Numbered from the stretch's first letter, positions 49,867 to 59,246 are shown. The stretch is DNA of 64,000 nucleotides from JAHDCJ01 sp039028895 (GCA_039028895.1 JBCCHF010000010.1:62001-126000), one strand, 5' to 3'. Notes: generated by a model not told the origin, from the sequence alone. A program made the numbers and translations.

Positions 49867-49943
49867 TGAGTACCTGGCCTTCCTCATAAAAGAGAAAAGC
49901 AATTCATCAATTCCTCGCCAATGGAGGTCCGGGAAGCTGAAAA

Positions 49944-50726
49944 TTACCAGGGGGAGCCTTCCTCAGAAAAAAGGAAGTCTTTGCCTTCGGTAAATACGTG
50001 GATGATAGACATTGGCTCTTGTCCAAACTGGAGCATCAATGCCTGCAAAGTAAAAATCGTCGGTAACAACAAAAGGTAGTAAGTTGGACGAAATGCCCAT
50101 GCGCCTTTCGATAAAAATTTAAAAATGCCAGACTGCCTGACCGGATGATACCAGCTATCGCCATGCATTTTGTCCATGTAATACCGATTGTGTAAAATTA
50201 GCTCTCTTACATTGTATAGCAATGCCGGTATCGGGGCATATAGGGCAAAGGCATAGTATGGGAAAACAACAGCTCCAAGTATCGTCATTCCGGAAATGAA
50301 ATGAAAGAACATGGCGCCATATAACAAACAACCGATCAACATGCCCAGAGGCAGAATAGCATATAATAAAGGTGAAATCCTTCTTTTTGCCAGCCTGGAA
50401 ACCCAGTAACTCACATAAGCAACACTAATAAAAGCGAGTAGAGTGGGCGTATGATCGATTGCAAAAGGATGGATATCATGCCTGAAATAATAAATGAACA
50501 TGCTCCCCAATACAGGAGCAACACCCATAAACAGAAATTCTGGAAAATCGACTCTGATCCTGTGATTCAGGAGTTGTCTTTTCTTCCCAATAGGATAAAA
50601 GTCAGCAACATCAGACAGGTTCCTGGCCTGTCTCAACCCGGTGGCAAATCGGGCAAATCTCCATATGCATAATACAAAGGGTACAAGGATCAAAATCACC
50701 ACAAAAACAACATTAATGCCTAACAT
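49944..50726 (-). CDS. hypothetical multispanning membrane protein (DUF6688-like)
   Basis: A 260-residue membrane protein with about six to seven helices, for example VVFVVILILVPFVLCIW, FMGVAPVLGSMFIYYF, LLAFISVAYVSYWVS and YYLLLLPTIFTLQALML. It is encoded between the Coq4-like gene and the winged-helix gene in the same direction. Conserved-looking charged residues sit in HNRYYMDKMHGDSWYHP. The family name is from memory of the usual gene neighbourhood and should be treated as uncertain. Confidence 0.6.
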   Translation of the reverse strand: MLGINVVFVVILILVPFVLCIWRFARFATGLRQARNLSDVADFYPIGKKRQLLNHRIRVDFPEFLFMGVAPVLGSMFIYYFRHDIHPFAIDHTPTLLAFISVAYVSYWVSRLAKRRISPLLYAILPLGMLIGCLLYGAMFFHFISGMTILGAVVFPYYAFALYAPIPALLYNVRELILHNRYYMDKMHGDSWYHPVRQSGIFKFLSKGAWAFRPTYYLLLLPTIFTLQALMLQFGQEPMSIIHVFTEGKDFLFSEEGSPW

Positions 50727-50780
50727 AATAATAAAAAATTTTCAGAGAGCTTTGTGTCACAAAGTGGAAGCCAAAAAAAA

Positions 50781-51080
50781 TTAGTCTCGTTTTCTCAGTA
50801 TAGCTTCTAGAGCATCAAGGTGATCATTAAACGCTTGTCGCCCAGCTTCTGTTGCTGCATACGAGGTCTGCGGCTTTCTTCCGATAAAAGCTTTCCGTAC
50901 CACAATATATTCAAGTTTTTCCAACGCTTTTAAATGACTGGCCAAATTCCCGTCAGTTACATCGTCAATTAATTCCTTAAAACGGTTAAATTCTACCCAG
51001 TCATTAACCATTAATATGGACATCACACCCAAGCGAATGCGATTTTCAAATGCTTTATTAAACTTTGAAATAATGCCCAT
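50781..51080 (-). CDS. winged-helix transcriptional regulator
   Basis: A 99-residue protein with an HTH_34/MarR-like winged helix: NRIRLGVMSILMVNDWVEFNRFKELIDDVTDGNLASHLKALEKLEYIVVRKAFIGRKPQTSYAATEAGRQAFNDH shortened to its parts. The recognition helix is in DGNLASHLKALEKL and the wing in GRKPQTSYAAT. It overlaps the upstream membrane gene by 1 base (TAATG). Probably regulates the membrane-protein and Coq4-like genes around it. Confidence 0.87.
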   Translation of the reverse strand: MGIISKFNKAFENRIRLGVMSILMVNDWVEFNRFKELIDDVTDGNLASHLKALEKLEYIVVRKAFIGRKPQTSYAATEAGRQAFNDHLDALEAILRKRD

Positions 51081-51715
51081 TAACGTTCGTATTTATTAAA
51101 CATCAAAGCTCCATAAACTATGTGGAGCACGCCGAAACCGATTGCCCAAAAAAGCAATCCGTAACCAATGTAAAAAGTAGCGATCAAGCCTAAAATTATT
51201 TCCGAGATGCCAAGATAACGTATTTCATCAAGGGTATACTTGCTCGCATTCAATAAAGTCAGTCCGTAAAAAATCAGTGTCGCAGGGGCAACCAACCCCA
51301 CCAGGTGGTATTTGAAGATCAATATCAGACAAAAAATACCGCCAGTGGCCAACGGTATCAACAAGTTGATCGCCAATCGCCGGGCTGTCGGTGTCCAGAT
51401 CTGATACCCTTTCTTCTTCGCCTTTCTCCAGGTAAAATAAAATCCACTTAGCAAAGCCAGCACAATAACTACCAGTGCATCAGCAATCAGGAACGATGTA
51501 TAGTCCCTGCCGCCTCTCATTGCATTCGTCTCATAGACCTCGTGACTGGAAAATGCTTCCCATCCCATGTACTGGTAGGCGGCAAAGGCTCCAGCCAAGG
51601 CAATGATGCCCGCGCTAATGCCTGACAATCCGCTTAACGACAAAAACCTTGATGAGCGCTCCATCATAGTTCTAATCTCAGCTAAGTGCTCTAATTGTTC
51701 ATTTTGCTCTTTCAT
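51080..51715 (-). CDS. hypothetical membrane protein coupled to winged-helix regulator
   Basis: A 211-residue protein from the ATG at 51715 (MKEQNEQLEHLAEIRTMMERSSRF); the longer frame is not needed. Five or six helices follow a short soluble N-terminus (LSLSGLSGISAGIIALAGAFA, FLIADALVVIVLALLSGFYF, LLIPLATGGIFCLILIF, ISEIILGLIATFYIGYGLLFW). Unknown family. Its coupling to the regulator (TAATG) is typical for an envelope sensor or for a regulated membrane target. Confidence 0.72.
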   Translation of the reverse strand: MKEQNEQLEHLAEIRTMMERSSRFLSLSGLSGISAGIIALAGAFAAYQYMGWEAFSSHEVYETNAMRGGRDYTSFLIADALVVIVLALLSGFYFTWRKAKKKGYQIWTPTARRLAINLLIPLATGGIFCLILIFKYHLVGLVAPATLIFYGLTLLNASKYTLDEIRYLGISEIILGLIATFYIGYGLLFWAIGFGVLHIVYGALMFNKYER

Positions 51716-51888
51716 GGGACCTTGTTTAAAGTACTTTGTGGTGCAAAGTAAATAAATATATCCCATTTTGTCAAGCCTTCTCGAAAGAAAGCCCGTTAAA
51801 AAATTTTAACACTCTGGTATGGTTACATATTTCCGGTCGACTGGAACAAAGGGTAAATGCTTTCTCGGGTTTTTGGTTTAACAACCTG

Positions 51889-51912
51889 ACCGGTCCGCTC
51901 TAACGGACCGGT
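51889..51912. terminator. GC-rich hairpin after hisIE
   Basis: ACCGGTCCG-CTCTAA-CGGACCGGT, a perfect 9-bp stem 3 bases beyond the hisIE stop. The T run lies on the plus strand, so in the hisIE direction the stem is preceded by A and followed by CAGG. It is thus a strong hairpin at the operon end but not a canonical intrinsic terminator on that strand. Confidence 0.55.
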
Positions 51913-51915
51913 TTT

Positions 51916-52503
51916 TTATTTTTGGCGGGCTTTTAAGACATCTACGACTTCTGTAAGGCGGATATTTTTTTCTGCTAACAAAACGAGGAGGTGATATATC
52001 AGATCGGCGCACTCACCTTTGAATTTTTCGTTATCGTTGTCTTTCGCTTCGATGACGACCTCTACAGCTTCTTCGCCTACTTTTTGGGCGATTTTGTTGA
52101 TGCCTTTTTCGAATAGTCTTGTGGTGTACGACCCTTCCCTAGGCGAGGCCTTGGTGTCTATGATCACATTTTCGAGATAAGAGAGAAAGGTTAATGCTGA
52201 ATCGTTCACCTCGTCAAAACAGGTATCAGTTCCCGTATGACAAACGGGGCCTACTGGTTTTGCTTTAATCAAAACCGTATCCTGATCACAGTCTTCAATG
52301 ATATGCACAACATCCAGGAAATTGCCTGAGGTTTCTCCTTTTGTCCATAGTCGGTTTTTAGTTCTGCTGAAAAAAGTAACCCGCTTCTCTGCTTTTGTCT
52401 TTTTCAGCGCTTCTTCATTCATATAACCGAGCATTAAAACCCTCAATGTTAGGACGTCCTGAACGATTGCCGGGACTAGCCCATTTCCTTTTTGAAAATC
52501 CAT
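51916..52503 (-). CDS. hisIE: bifunctional phosphoribosyl-AMP cyclohydrolase / phosphoribosyl-ATP pyrophosphatase
   Basis: Second and third steps of histidine synthesis. 195 residues. The N-terminal HisI part has VLMLGYMNEEALKKT, then FFSRTKNRLWTKGETSGN, DCDQDTVLIKAKPVGPVCHTGTDTCF with its zinc Cys. The C-terminal HisE part has KINKIAQKVGEEAVEVVIEAKD and ECADLIYHLLVLL. Last gene of the his operon, 11 bases after hisF. Confidence 0.96.
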   Translation of the reverse strand: MDFQKGNGLVPAIVQDVLTLRVLMLGYMNEEALKKTKAEKRVTFFSRTKNRLWTKGETSGNFLDVVHIIEDCDQDTVLIKAKPVGPVCHTGTDTCFDEVNDSALTFLSYLENVIIDTKASPREGSYTTRLFEKGINKIAQKVGEEAVEVVIEAKDNDNEKFKGECADLIYHLLVLLAEKNIRLTEVVDVLKARQK

Positions 52504-52514
52504 GATTTATTGTT

Positions 52515-53270
52515 TTATCTCCTTACCGGAATGCCGTTGTTGTGCAAATAGTTTTTTAGATCCTTAATCTCGATTTCTCCAAAATGGAATACTGAAGCGG
52601 CCAATGCAGCATCTGCTTTTCCTTCCTTGAAAACTGCTTTGAAATGTTTGAGTGCTCCAGCTCCGCCGGACGCGATAACCGGGATGTCAAGGTTATCCGA
52701 AAACCTGGCATTCAACTCAAGCGAGTAGCCGTTTTTTGTTCCATCACCTATCATCGAGGTTAGTAAAACTTCACCTGCTCCGCGATCTTCCGCTTCTTTT
52801 GCCCAGTCCAGAGCTTCTTTATTTGTGGGCGTGCGTCCTCCGTGCGTAACGACCATCCATCGATTATCGATCCAGCCTGCATCGAGTCCAAGTACGATAC
52901 ATTGATTACCGAATTCTCTCGATAACTCATTCAGTAATTCAGGCCTGTAAACCGCTGACGAATTAACAGACACTTTATCGGCTCCTGCGTTCAGCAATGC
53001 CGCTACGTCTTCTACACTCCTGATCCCTCCTCCTACTGTAAACGGGATATTGACTTCTTTGGCAACTTCCTGTACCAATGTAACCAGTGTTTTCCTTTTT
53101 TCAACCGTTGCGGTAATATCCAGAAAAACCAGTTCATCAGCACCTTCGGCGGCGTATCTTGCCCCTAATTCCACAGGGTCGCCTGCATCACGCAAGTCAA
53201 CGAAGTTGACCCCTTTCACCGTTCTACCGTCTTTGATGTCGAGACATGGAATTATTCGTTTTGCTAACAT
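52515..53270 (-). CDS. hisF: imidazole glycerol phosphate synthase, cyclase subunit
   Basis: Cyclase subunit of IGP synthase, with HisH supplying ammonia. 251 residues. Landmarks are MLAKRIIPCLDIKDGRTVKGVNFV (catalytic Asp in CLDI), FTVGGGIRSVED, KVSVNSSAV, VLGLDAG and LLTSMIGDGTKNGY. Starts 25 bases after hisA. Confidence 0.97.
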   Translation of the reverse strand: MLAKRIIPCLDIKDGRTVKGVNFVDLRDAGDPVELGARYAAEGADELVFLDITATVEKRKTLVTLVQEVAKEVNIPFTVGGGIRSVEDVAALLNAGADKVSVNSSAVYRPELLNELSREFGNQCIVLGLDAGWIDNRWMVVTHGGRTPTNKEALDWAKEAEDRGAGEVLLTSMIGDGTKNGYSLELNARFSDNLDIPVIASGGAGALKHFKAVFKEGKADAALAASVFHFGEIEIKDLKNYLHNNGIPVRR

Positions 53271-53295
53271 GAGTTAAATCGTATTTATCAAATTA

Positions 53296-54012
53296 TTAAA
53301 CCAAAGCAGCCAGGTTTTCCAATGTTATTCGTCCTTCGTAGATTGCTTTGCCGATGATCACACCATCCACGTCTGCTGCTTCGAGCTCTTCCAGGTCTAT
53401 TTCTCCTGAAACGCCTCCACTAGCTACTAACTGGATATCGGGAAATGCCGTTTTGATTTCCTTATACAGCTCAATCGCCGGTCCGGTCAAGGCACCATCC
53501 CTGGAGACATCAGTGCATATGACATACTTGATGCCCTTTCGGGAATAATCGGCCAGCATCTCTTGCCAACTGAGGTCGAAGGTGTCGAGCCATCCATGTA
53601 TCGCTACTTTTCGGTCTTTAAGGTCCATACCCAGTATGATGCGGTCTGCCCCGAATCGGTCGAGCCACTCCACGAATACCTGTGGGTTTTTGACGGCGAT
53701 ACTACCTCCAGTTATCTGGCTGACGCCTGAATCGAATACTTTCTCAACTTCTTTGGTAGTTCTGAGACCGCCGCCAAAATCGACTTTCAAGCTGGTTGAT
53801 TTACAAATATTTTCCAGTACTTTCCAGTTGATGACTTTACCGACTTTCGCACCATCGAGATCTACAACGTGCAGGTATTTGATACCGGCACTTTCAAACG
53901 CCTTGGCGACTTCAACAGGATTGTCATTATAGACTTTCTTTGTCGCGTAATCGCCGTGACTAAGTCTGACACACTTTCCTTCAATTATGTCTATAGCAGG
54001 AATTATTCGCAT
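53296..54012 (-). CDS. hisA: ProFAR isomerase
   Basis: 1-(5-phosphoribosyl)-5-[(5-phosphoribosylamino)methylideneamino]imidazole-4-carboxamide isomerase. 238 residues. Motifs are MRIIPAIDIIEGKCVRLSHGDY (catalytic Asp), VDFGGGLRTTKE, ITGGSIAVKN, and CTDVSRDGALTGP. TIM barrel related to HisF. The start is 3 bases after hisH. Confidence 0.96.
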   Translation of the reverse strand: MRIIPAIDIIEGKCVRLSHGDYATKKVYNDNPVEVAKAFESAGIKYLHVVDLDGAKVGKVINWKVLENICKSTSLKVDFGGGLRTTKEVEKVFDSGVSQITGGSIAVKNPQVFVEWLDRFGADRIILGMDLKDRKVAIHGWLDTFDLSWQEMLADYSRKGIKYVICTDVSRDGALTGPAIELYKEIKTAFPDIQLVASGGVSGEIDLEELEAADVDGVIIGKAIYEGRITLENLAALV

Positions 54013-54015
54013 AGC

Positions 54016-54612
54016 TTACAACTCTAAAAAGTTCTTTAAAATCTGTTCACCAACATCCCCGCTTTTTTCGGGATGAAACTGGGTCGCAAAATAGTTTTCC
54101 GACTCCAGTATGGCACTGAAAGGCGTTCCGTAATTTGTCATTGCTTTTGTATGAGCGCCTAGTTCCACGAAATAGCTGTGCACGAAATAGACATAATCGT
54201 TTTCTTTCAATCCTTTTGTCAAAACACCGCTCATTTCCGTGAGTCCATTCCAACCCATATGTGGTACTTTGTATCTCACACCATCTACCAAAGCAGAAAA
54301 ACGGACAACGTTTTCGTCAAAGATCCCAAGACATTCAGTATCGCGTTCTTCAGAATACTTGCACATCAGTTGCATACCCAGACAAATGCCAAGAATTGGT
54401 TGTTTAAGTTGTATTAAAACCTTGTCCAGTCCACGTTCACGTAAATATTTCATAGCCGTGCTGGCTTCCCCCACACCCGGAAAAATTACTTTATCTGCTG
54501 AAGCAAGGAGGGCAGGATTATCTGTAATTTTAGCGGTGTAGCCCAATCGGTCAAGCGCGTAAATCACTGACCGGATGTTCCCGGCATTATATTTTACAAT
54601 GGCGATATTCAT
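54016..54612 (-). CDS. hisH: imidazole glycerol phosphate synthase, glutaminase subunit
   Basis: Glutaminase partner of HisF. 198 residues. Motifs are IVKYNAGNIRSV, VIFPGVGEAST, nucleophile ILGICLGMQLM with Cys, and FATQFHPEKSGDVG with His/Glu. The start is 2 bases after hisB. Confidence 0.96.
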   Translation of the reverse strand: MNIAIVKYNAGNIRSVIYALDRLGYTAKITDNPALLASADKVIFPGVGEASTAMKYLRERGLDKVLIQLKQPILGICLGMQLMCKYSEERDTECLGIFDENVVRFSALVDGVRYKVPHMGWNGLTEMSGVLTKGLKENDYVYFVHSYFVELGAHTKAMTNYGTPFSAILESENYFATQFHPEKSGDVGEQILKNFLEL

Positions 54613-54614
54613 AA

Positions 54615-55748
54615 TTACAATAGTCCTTTTGTTGTAGGTAATTCTCTCTTTTCGGGATCTCTCTTTATCGCCATCCCGATCGACTTTGCAAAACCTTTGA
54701 AAATCGCTTCAATCTTGTGATGCTCATTATCTCCCTCAATCTTGATGTTCAACGTTGATTTTGAGGTATCTGAAAATGATTTGAAAAAATGCATAAACAT
54801 CTCCGTCGGCATATCACCCACCTTTTCTCTTTTAAATTCAGCGTCCCAAACCAACCATGGCCTGCCCGAAAAATCGATAGCTACCCGGGCAAGCGCTTCA
54901 TCCATCGGCAGCAAAAATCCATATCGACCAATGCCTTTCTTGTCGCCAAGTGCCTCTAAATATGCTTGGCCCAAGGCCAGGGCCGTATCTTCGATCGTAT
55001 GATGCTCATCGATATGCAAATCGCCTTTTACCCTTATCTCTATATCACTTCCTGAGTGTTTTGCCAACTGCTCAAGCATATGATCAAAAAAACCGAGGCC
55101 CGTTTCGATATTAGCCTTTCCTTTTCCGTCAAGGTTCAAGTAGATCGAAATATCTGTTTCATTCGTTTTTCGCTTAATGCTGCTTTTTCTTTCGGGAAAC
55201 CGAAGAAAGGTCTCAATTTCTTTCCAGGAATCCGCCTTTAACTTAATCACTTCAGTCATTTTCTCCCGGTCGATCAAATGATCATCAGACTGGTCTTCTG
55301 AAATGCCGATCAAGATACCCCCGGCACCAATATTCAAAGCCAATTGCATATCTGTCAATCGGTCACCAATCACAAAGGAATTAGCCAGGTCGTAATCGCC
55401 TTCAAGATATTTACTCACCAGCCCGGTGTTGGGTTTACGGGTGGGGGCGTTTTCGTGGGCAAAGGTTCTATCGATCAAAACCTCTGAAAAGAAAATGCCC
55501 TCGCCTTCCAATACCCGTAACATCAAATTATGTGGTCCCCAGAAAGTGTCTTCCGGGAAACTGTCAGTCCCCAGCCCGTCCTGATTAGTGATCATCACCA
55601 GCTCGAACTCCTCGTCCCTGGCGATTCCCGAAAGGGCGTTTAATGCGCCAGGCAGAAAATCAAGCTTGTCATAACTGTCGACCTGGTAATCGGTTGGTGG
55701 TTCTTTAATGATCGTTCCGTCTCGATCTATCAACAATAGTTTTTTCAT
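54615..55748 (-). CDS. hisB: bifunctional histidinol-phosphatase / IGP dehydratase
   Basis: 377 residues. The N-terminal HAD phosphatase part (1-170) has the nucleophile LLIDRDGTIIKEP and VMITNQDGLG. The C-terminal IGP dehydratase part (185-377) has ETGLGFFDHMLEQLAKHSG, DLHIDEHHTIEDTALALGQA and EHHKIEAIFKGFAKS with metal-binding His/Glu. The fused form matches the gammaproteobacterial and Bacteroidota type. Starts 36 bases after hisC. Confidence 0.96.
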   Translation of the reverse strand: MKKLLLIDRDGTIIKEPPTDYQVDSYDKLDFLPGALNALSGIARDEEFELVMITNQDGLGTDSFPEDTFWGPHNLMLRVLEGEGIFFSEVLIDRTFAHENAPTRKPNTGLVSKYLEGDYDLANSFVIGDRLTDMQLALNIGAGGILIGISEDQSDDHLIDREKMTEVIKLKADSWKEIETFLRFPERKSSIKRKTNETDISIYLNLDGKGKANIETGLGFFDHMLEQLAKHSGSDIEIRVKGDLHIDEHHTIEDTALALGQAYLEALGDKKGIGRYGFLLPMDEALARVAIDFSGRPWLVWDAEFKREKVGDMPTEMFMHFFKSFSDTSKSTLNIKIEGDNEHHKIEAIFKGFAKSIGMAIKRDPEKRELPTTKGLL

Positions 55749-55784
55749 TTTCTCAATTTTGGGTCAGATACTGATAACTTGATT

Positions 55785-56846
55785 TCAAGTTGAAGGATAG
55801 CGATTCATACTCGTGATGAGCTGCTCATTTTCGTCGGGGTTTCCAACGGTAAACCTCAGGCATCCCTCACAGAGCACGACCCTTGACCGATCGCGAACAA
55901 CAATGTTCTCCTTGATCAGGAATTCGTACAAACCCAATGGGTCATCCAATTTCACCAATAAGTAATTCGTATCTGAGGGGAATACTTTTTGAACAAAGGA
56001 GAATTGTCTGATCTGATCTTCCAATTTTGATTTTTCTCTCAAAATTTCTGTAACCATACGCTTTTTCAAATCGATTTGACCTAAGGCCTCCAAGCCCAGT
56101 TTTTGGGTAATCGAATTGATATTATAAGGGGGTTTAATCTTGTTTAGTATTTCAATGATCGATGCATTGGCGTAAGCCAAACCCAATCTTAATCCAGCTA
56201 ATCCCCAAGCTTTTGACATGGTTTGCAAGACAACAAGATTTGGGTAATGATCAAGCCATCGCAGCATTGATGGCTTTTCAGAAAAATCAATATAAGCTTC
56301 ATCGACTACCACAATCCCCGGAAAGTTGTTTAAAAGTGTTTGCATGCGTTCCTCGGCAAAGGCATTACCTGTTGGATTATTCGGAGAACACAAGAAAAGC
56401 AGTTTCGTTTTTGTATTGGCTTTCGCCAGAATGTTTTCGACATCAGGCTGGAAAGACGCGGTTAATTGCACCTCAATGGTTTCCACGTCATTGATCGAAG
56501 CAGATACTTTGTACATTCCGTAAGTCGGTGGTAAAATGACCGCCTTGTCTTTTCCCGGATTACAAAATGCCCTGAAAAGGAGGTCTATCGCCTCATCACT
56601 GCCGTTTCCGATGAAAATATTTGCGGGAAGCACCTTATTCAATTTGGCGAACTTCTGTTTCAGGTTGCGCTGCCGTGGATCAGGATAACGATTATACGCC
56701 CCATCAACCGTTGAACCGATCGGATTTTCGTTAGCGTCCAAAAGAATCCCTCCTGTACCTTTGTATTCGTCTCTTGCACTGGAGTAGGGTTTCAGATTTC
56801 GGATGTTTTCCCTTATCAAATTGTCTATCCCTTTGAATCCACTCAT
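55785..56846 (-). CDS. hisC: histidinol-phosphate aminotransferase
   Basis: PLP aminotransferase for imidazole acetol phosphate. 353 residues from the ATG at 56846 (MSGFKGIDNL), which overlaps the hisD stop as ATGA; the frame is open 7 codons further up. Motifs are GILLDANENPIG, FIGNGSDEAIDLLFRAF, CSPNNPTGN, VVDEAYIDFSE and the lysine in TMSKAWGLAGLRLG. Confidence 0.95.
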   Translation of the reverse strand: MSGFKGIDNLIRENIRNLKPYSSARDEYKGTGGILLDANENPIGSTVDGAYNRYPDPRQRNLKQKFAKLNKVLPANIFIGNGSDEAIDLLFRAFCNPGKDKAVILPPTYGMYKVSASINDVETIEVQLTASFQPDVENILAKANTKTKLLFLCSPNNPTGNAFAEERMQTLLNNFPGIVVVDEAYIDFSEKPSMLRWLDHYPNLVVLQTMSKAWGLAGLRLGLAYANASIIEILNKIKPPYNINSITQKLGLEALGQIDLKKRMVTEILREKSKLEDQIRQFSFVQKVFPSDTNYLLVKLDDPLGLYEFLIKENIVVRDRSRVVLCEGCLRFTVGNPDENEQLITSMNRYPST

Positions 56847-58138
56847 TGTTCCTCTGCTTTTATCCATTTGAGTCGAATGCTGACCGCTTGTTTGTGTGCT
56901 TCAAGACCTTCGGCCTCAGCCATTACCTCTACTGTTTCTCCAATATTCTGTAACCCTTCGCGACTGAGTTTCTGGAAAGTGATCTTTTTGAAAAATGAAT
57001 CCAAAGAGACCCCACTAAACGACCTTGCCCATCCGTTGGTAGGGAGGGTATGGTTTGTTCCGGAGGCGTAATCGCCTACTGACTCGGGCGTAAAGTGGCC
57101 AAGGAAAACGGAACCAGCATTGGTAATCTTTTCTGCTACTTCATCTGCGTTGCTGATACTGAGAATAAGATGCTCCGGGGCGTATTCATTAAGGAGCTCG
57201 ATACATGCCTCTTCGTCGCTGAGCAAGAACACCCTGCTATTTTCGAGTGCTTTGATGGCAATTTCCTTTCGCGGTAATTTGACTAACTGCTCATCTATAG
57301 TAGTAACTACTCGTTCTATTACTGATGAACTTGTCGTCACCAGAATAACCTGACTGTCAGCACCATGTTCTGCCTGTGAGAGCAAATCTGCAGCAATAAA
57401 ATGCGGATTGGCGGTTTCGTCTGCCAATACAGCGACTTCACTTGGCCCGGCTGGCATGTCAATAGCTGTGCCATCGCGGGTCACGAGCTGTTTGGCTGCT
57501 GTCACATATTGATTTCCCGGGCCGAATATCTTGAAAACGCGAGGGATCGATGGTGTCCCATATGCCATTGCAGCAATGGCCTGGGCACCCCCGACTTTAA
57601 ACAATTTCGACACGCCCGAGAATGTTGCTGCATAAATGATGGCAGGATGAAGCTTTCCGTTTCCGGAAGGAGGACTGCATAAGACAATCTCCTTACAGCC
57701 TGCTTCCACTGCCGGGATAGCCAACATCAAAACGGTGGAGAAGAGTGGGGCAGTACCGCCTGGAATGTAAATGCCAACTTTGTCGATGGGGACTGACTTT
57801 CTCCAGCATTCGACACCCTTCATCGTTTCGACTTTGATTGGGTTTTCTCTTTGCGCCTGGTGGAACTTGCGGATATTCTCCGCGGCTTGCCTGATGGCTG
57901 CTTTAAGCCTTTCGTCGAGGGTGGATTCAGCTTCTTGTATCTCTTTTTCGCTTACCGCAAATGCTGATATCGTGACCTTGTCAAATTGACTGGTAAACTG
58001 CTTCAGGGCTGCGTCTCCATCTCTTTTTACGGCATCCAATATCGGAGATACTACGTTTTCCAGGTCTTTTTCAGACATCACTGGTCTTGTCAGCAAGGCT
58101 GACCAGTGAGCTTTTGTCGGATATTTAAATACCTTCAT
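56843..58138 (-). CDS. hisD: histidinol dehydrogenase
   Basis: Last two oxidation steps to histidine, NAD-dependent and zinc-requiring. 431 residues. Motifs are VDKVGIYIPGGTAPLFSTVLM, GGAQAIAAMAYGTPSIPRV, FGPGNQYVTAAKQLV, DLLSQAEHGADSQ (with zinc His) and EYAPEHLIL. Starts 17 bases after hisG. Confidence 0.97.
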   Translation of the reverse strand: MKVFKYPTKAHWSALLTRPVMSEKDLENVVSPILDAVKRDGDAALKQFTSQFDKVTISAFAVSEKEIQEAESTLDERLKAAIRQAAENIRKFHQAQRENPIKVETMKGVECWRKSVPIDKVGIYIPGGTAPLFSTVLMLAIPAVEAGCKEIVLCSPPSGNGKLHPAIIYAATFSGVSKLFKVGGAQAIAAMAYGTPSIPRVFKIFGPGNQYVTAAKQLVTRDGTAIDMPAGPSEVAVLADETANPHFIAADLLSQAEHGADSQVILVTTSSSVIERVVTTIDEQLVKLPRKEIAIKALENSRVFLLSDEEACIELLNEYAPEHLILSISNADEVAEKITNAGSVFLGHFTPESVGDYASGTNHTLPTNGWARSFSGVSLDSFFKKITFQKLSREGLQNIGETVEVMAEAEGLEAHKQAVSIRLKWIKAEEQ

Positions 58139-58155
58139 GTCTTTTGCCGCTTCTT

Positions 58156-59016
58156 TTAGAGAATCATTTTTTCGATGGGGATCACCAAAATACCTTCGGC
58201 GCCGATTTGCCTGAGTTCATCGATCACGCCCCAAAACTCTTTTTCTTTGACCACAGAATGCAGTGAACTCCAGCCTTCGATGCCAAGTGGCAAAACCGTG
58301 GGACTTTTCATGCCGGGGATTAACCTAGTAACGGAGTTGATGGAGGCATTGGGCACATTCATCAGCACATACTTGTATTGACCTGCCCGCTTTACCGATC
58401 GAATTCTGAAAGAAAGTTGGTCAAGCAGGGCTTGTTTTTCTGCCGAAAGACCTGGATTAGCAATCAGCACCGCCTCAGAATCCATCACCTTTGCTACTTC
58501 TTTAAGTCCGTTGCTTAAAAGGGTACTTCCCGAGCTGACGATATCACATATCGCGCCAGCAAGGCCAATACCCGGAGCAATTTCGACAGAACCACTTATT
58601 TCATGCACGTCAGCATTAATGGTATTTTCCGAAAGGTAATTTTTGAGAATATTCGGGTATGACGTGGCGATGCTCATGCCATCTAAATGATGAATATTAC
58701 CAAAATCCATTTCTTTCGGAACGGCGATCGAGAGACGGCATTTCGAGAATCCAAGATGCTCTACCATTTCTACTTCCTGCTCGTTTTCGGCGATTTCATT
58801 TTCTCCAACAATTCCTACATCTGCGACGCCGTCTGAGACGTATTGCGGGATATCGTCATCGCGCAGGAAAAGAAGTTCTAGAGGAAAATTGTAGGACCGA
58901 GCCACAAGTCTGCTTTTATTTTTTGGCCAGCTGATACCACACGATTTGATAAGATCGAGACTGTCTTCGCTTAAGCGACCAGATTTTTGAACTGCAATTC
59001 TTAATAAATTATCCAC
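58156..59016 (-). CDS. hisG: ATP phosphoribosyltransferase, long form
   Basis: First committed step of histidine synthesis. I take the GTG at 59016 as start (VDNLLRIAVQKSGRLSEDSLDLI), giving 286 residues. The frame is open to an ATG at 59091, but its 25 extra residues are hydrophobic, come from the leader and are unlike HisG. PRPP site: EIAPGIGLAGAICDIVSSGSTL. The C-terminal ACT-like domain (about 215-286) is typical of the long form inhibited by histidine. First structural gene of the his operon. Confidence 0.94.
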   Translation of the reverse strand: MDNLLRIAVQKSGRLSEDSLDLIKSCGISWPKNKSRLVARSYNFPLELLFLRDDDIPQYVSDGVADVGIVGENEIAENEQEVEMVEHLGFSKCRLSIAVPKEMDFGNIHHLDGMSIATSYPNILKNYLSENTINADVHEISGSVEIAPGIGLAGAICDIVSSGSTLLSNGLKEVAKVMDSEAVLIANPGLSAEKQALLDQLSFRIRSVKRAGQYKYVLMNVPNASINSVTRLIPGMKSPTVLPLGIEGWSSLHSVVKEKEFWGVIDELRQIGAEGILVIPIEKMIL

Positions 59017-59138
59017 AATGAAAAAGATTAATAGAATGAGAAAATCAGGAAACAGGACAGGTAGCCCTAAAGTTTCAGGAATTGAACACAAACAGCGATA
59101 AAAAGAGTAAAATCAGAGAGTCAGCGTGTCCAATCGGC

Positions 59139-59246
59139 TTAATGCACGTGATGATGCTGATGGTGATGTTGGGAATAATGTACAAAGGCCCGGCGCAGTA
59201 AATAAACAACTGCTAAAAGAAGAGTATATGTAAGGGTTGCCACCAT
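59139..59246 (-). CDS. hisL: his operon leader peptide
   Basis: A 35-codon frame from the ATG at 59246 to TAA at 59139-59141. Its last thirteen residues are HYSQHHHQHHHVH with eight His; CAC and CAT codons are dense over 45 bases. It lies 122 bases upstream of hisG on the same strand, so attenuation by His-tRNA is the natural reading. The first half is hydrophobic (LTYTLLLAVVYLLRRAF). That is unusually long for a leader. No clear terminator with U tract is seen between the peptide and hisG, only a weak GAAAC/GTTTC pairing. Confidence 0.72.
   Translation of the reverse strand: MVATLTYTLLLAVVYLLRRAFVHYSQHHHQHHHVH

Noticed and set aside
59025..59075. Intrinsic terminator between his leader and hisG
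   Set aside because: Only a weak GAAAC/GTTTC pair with bulge is seen and no U tract follows, so not listed as a feature.
59017..59091. 25-residue N-terminal extension of HisG
   Set aside because: Hydrophobic stretch unlike any HisG; the GTG at 59016 gives the normal family length.
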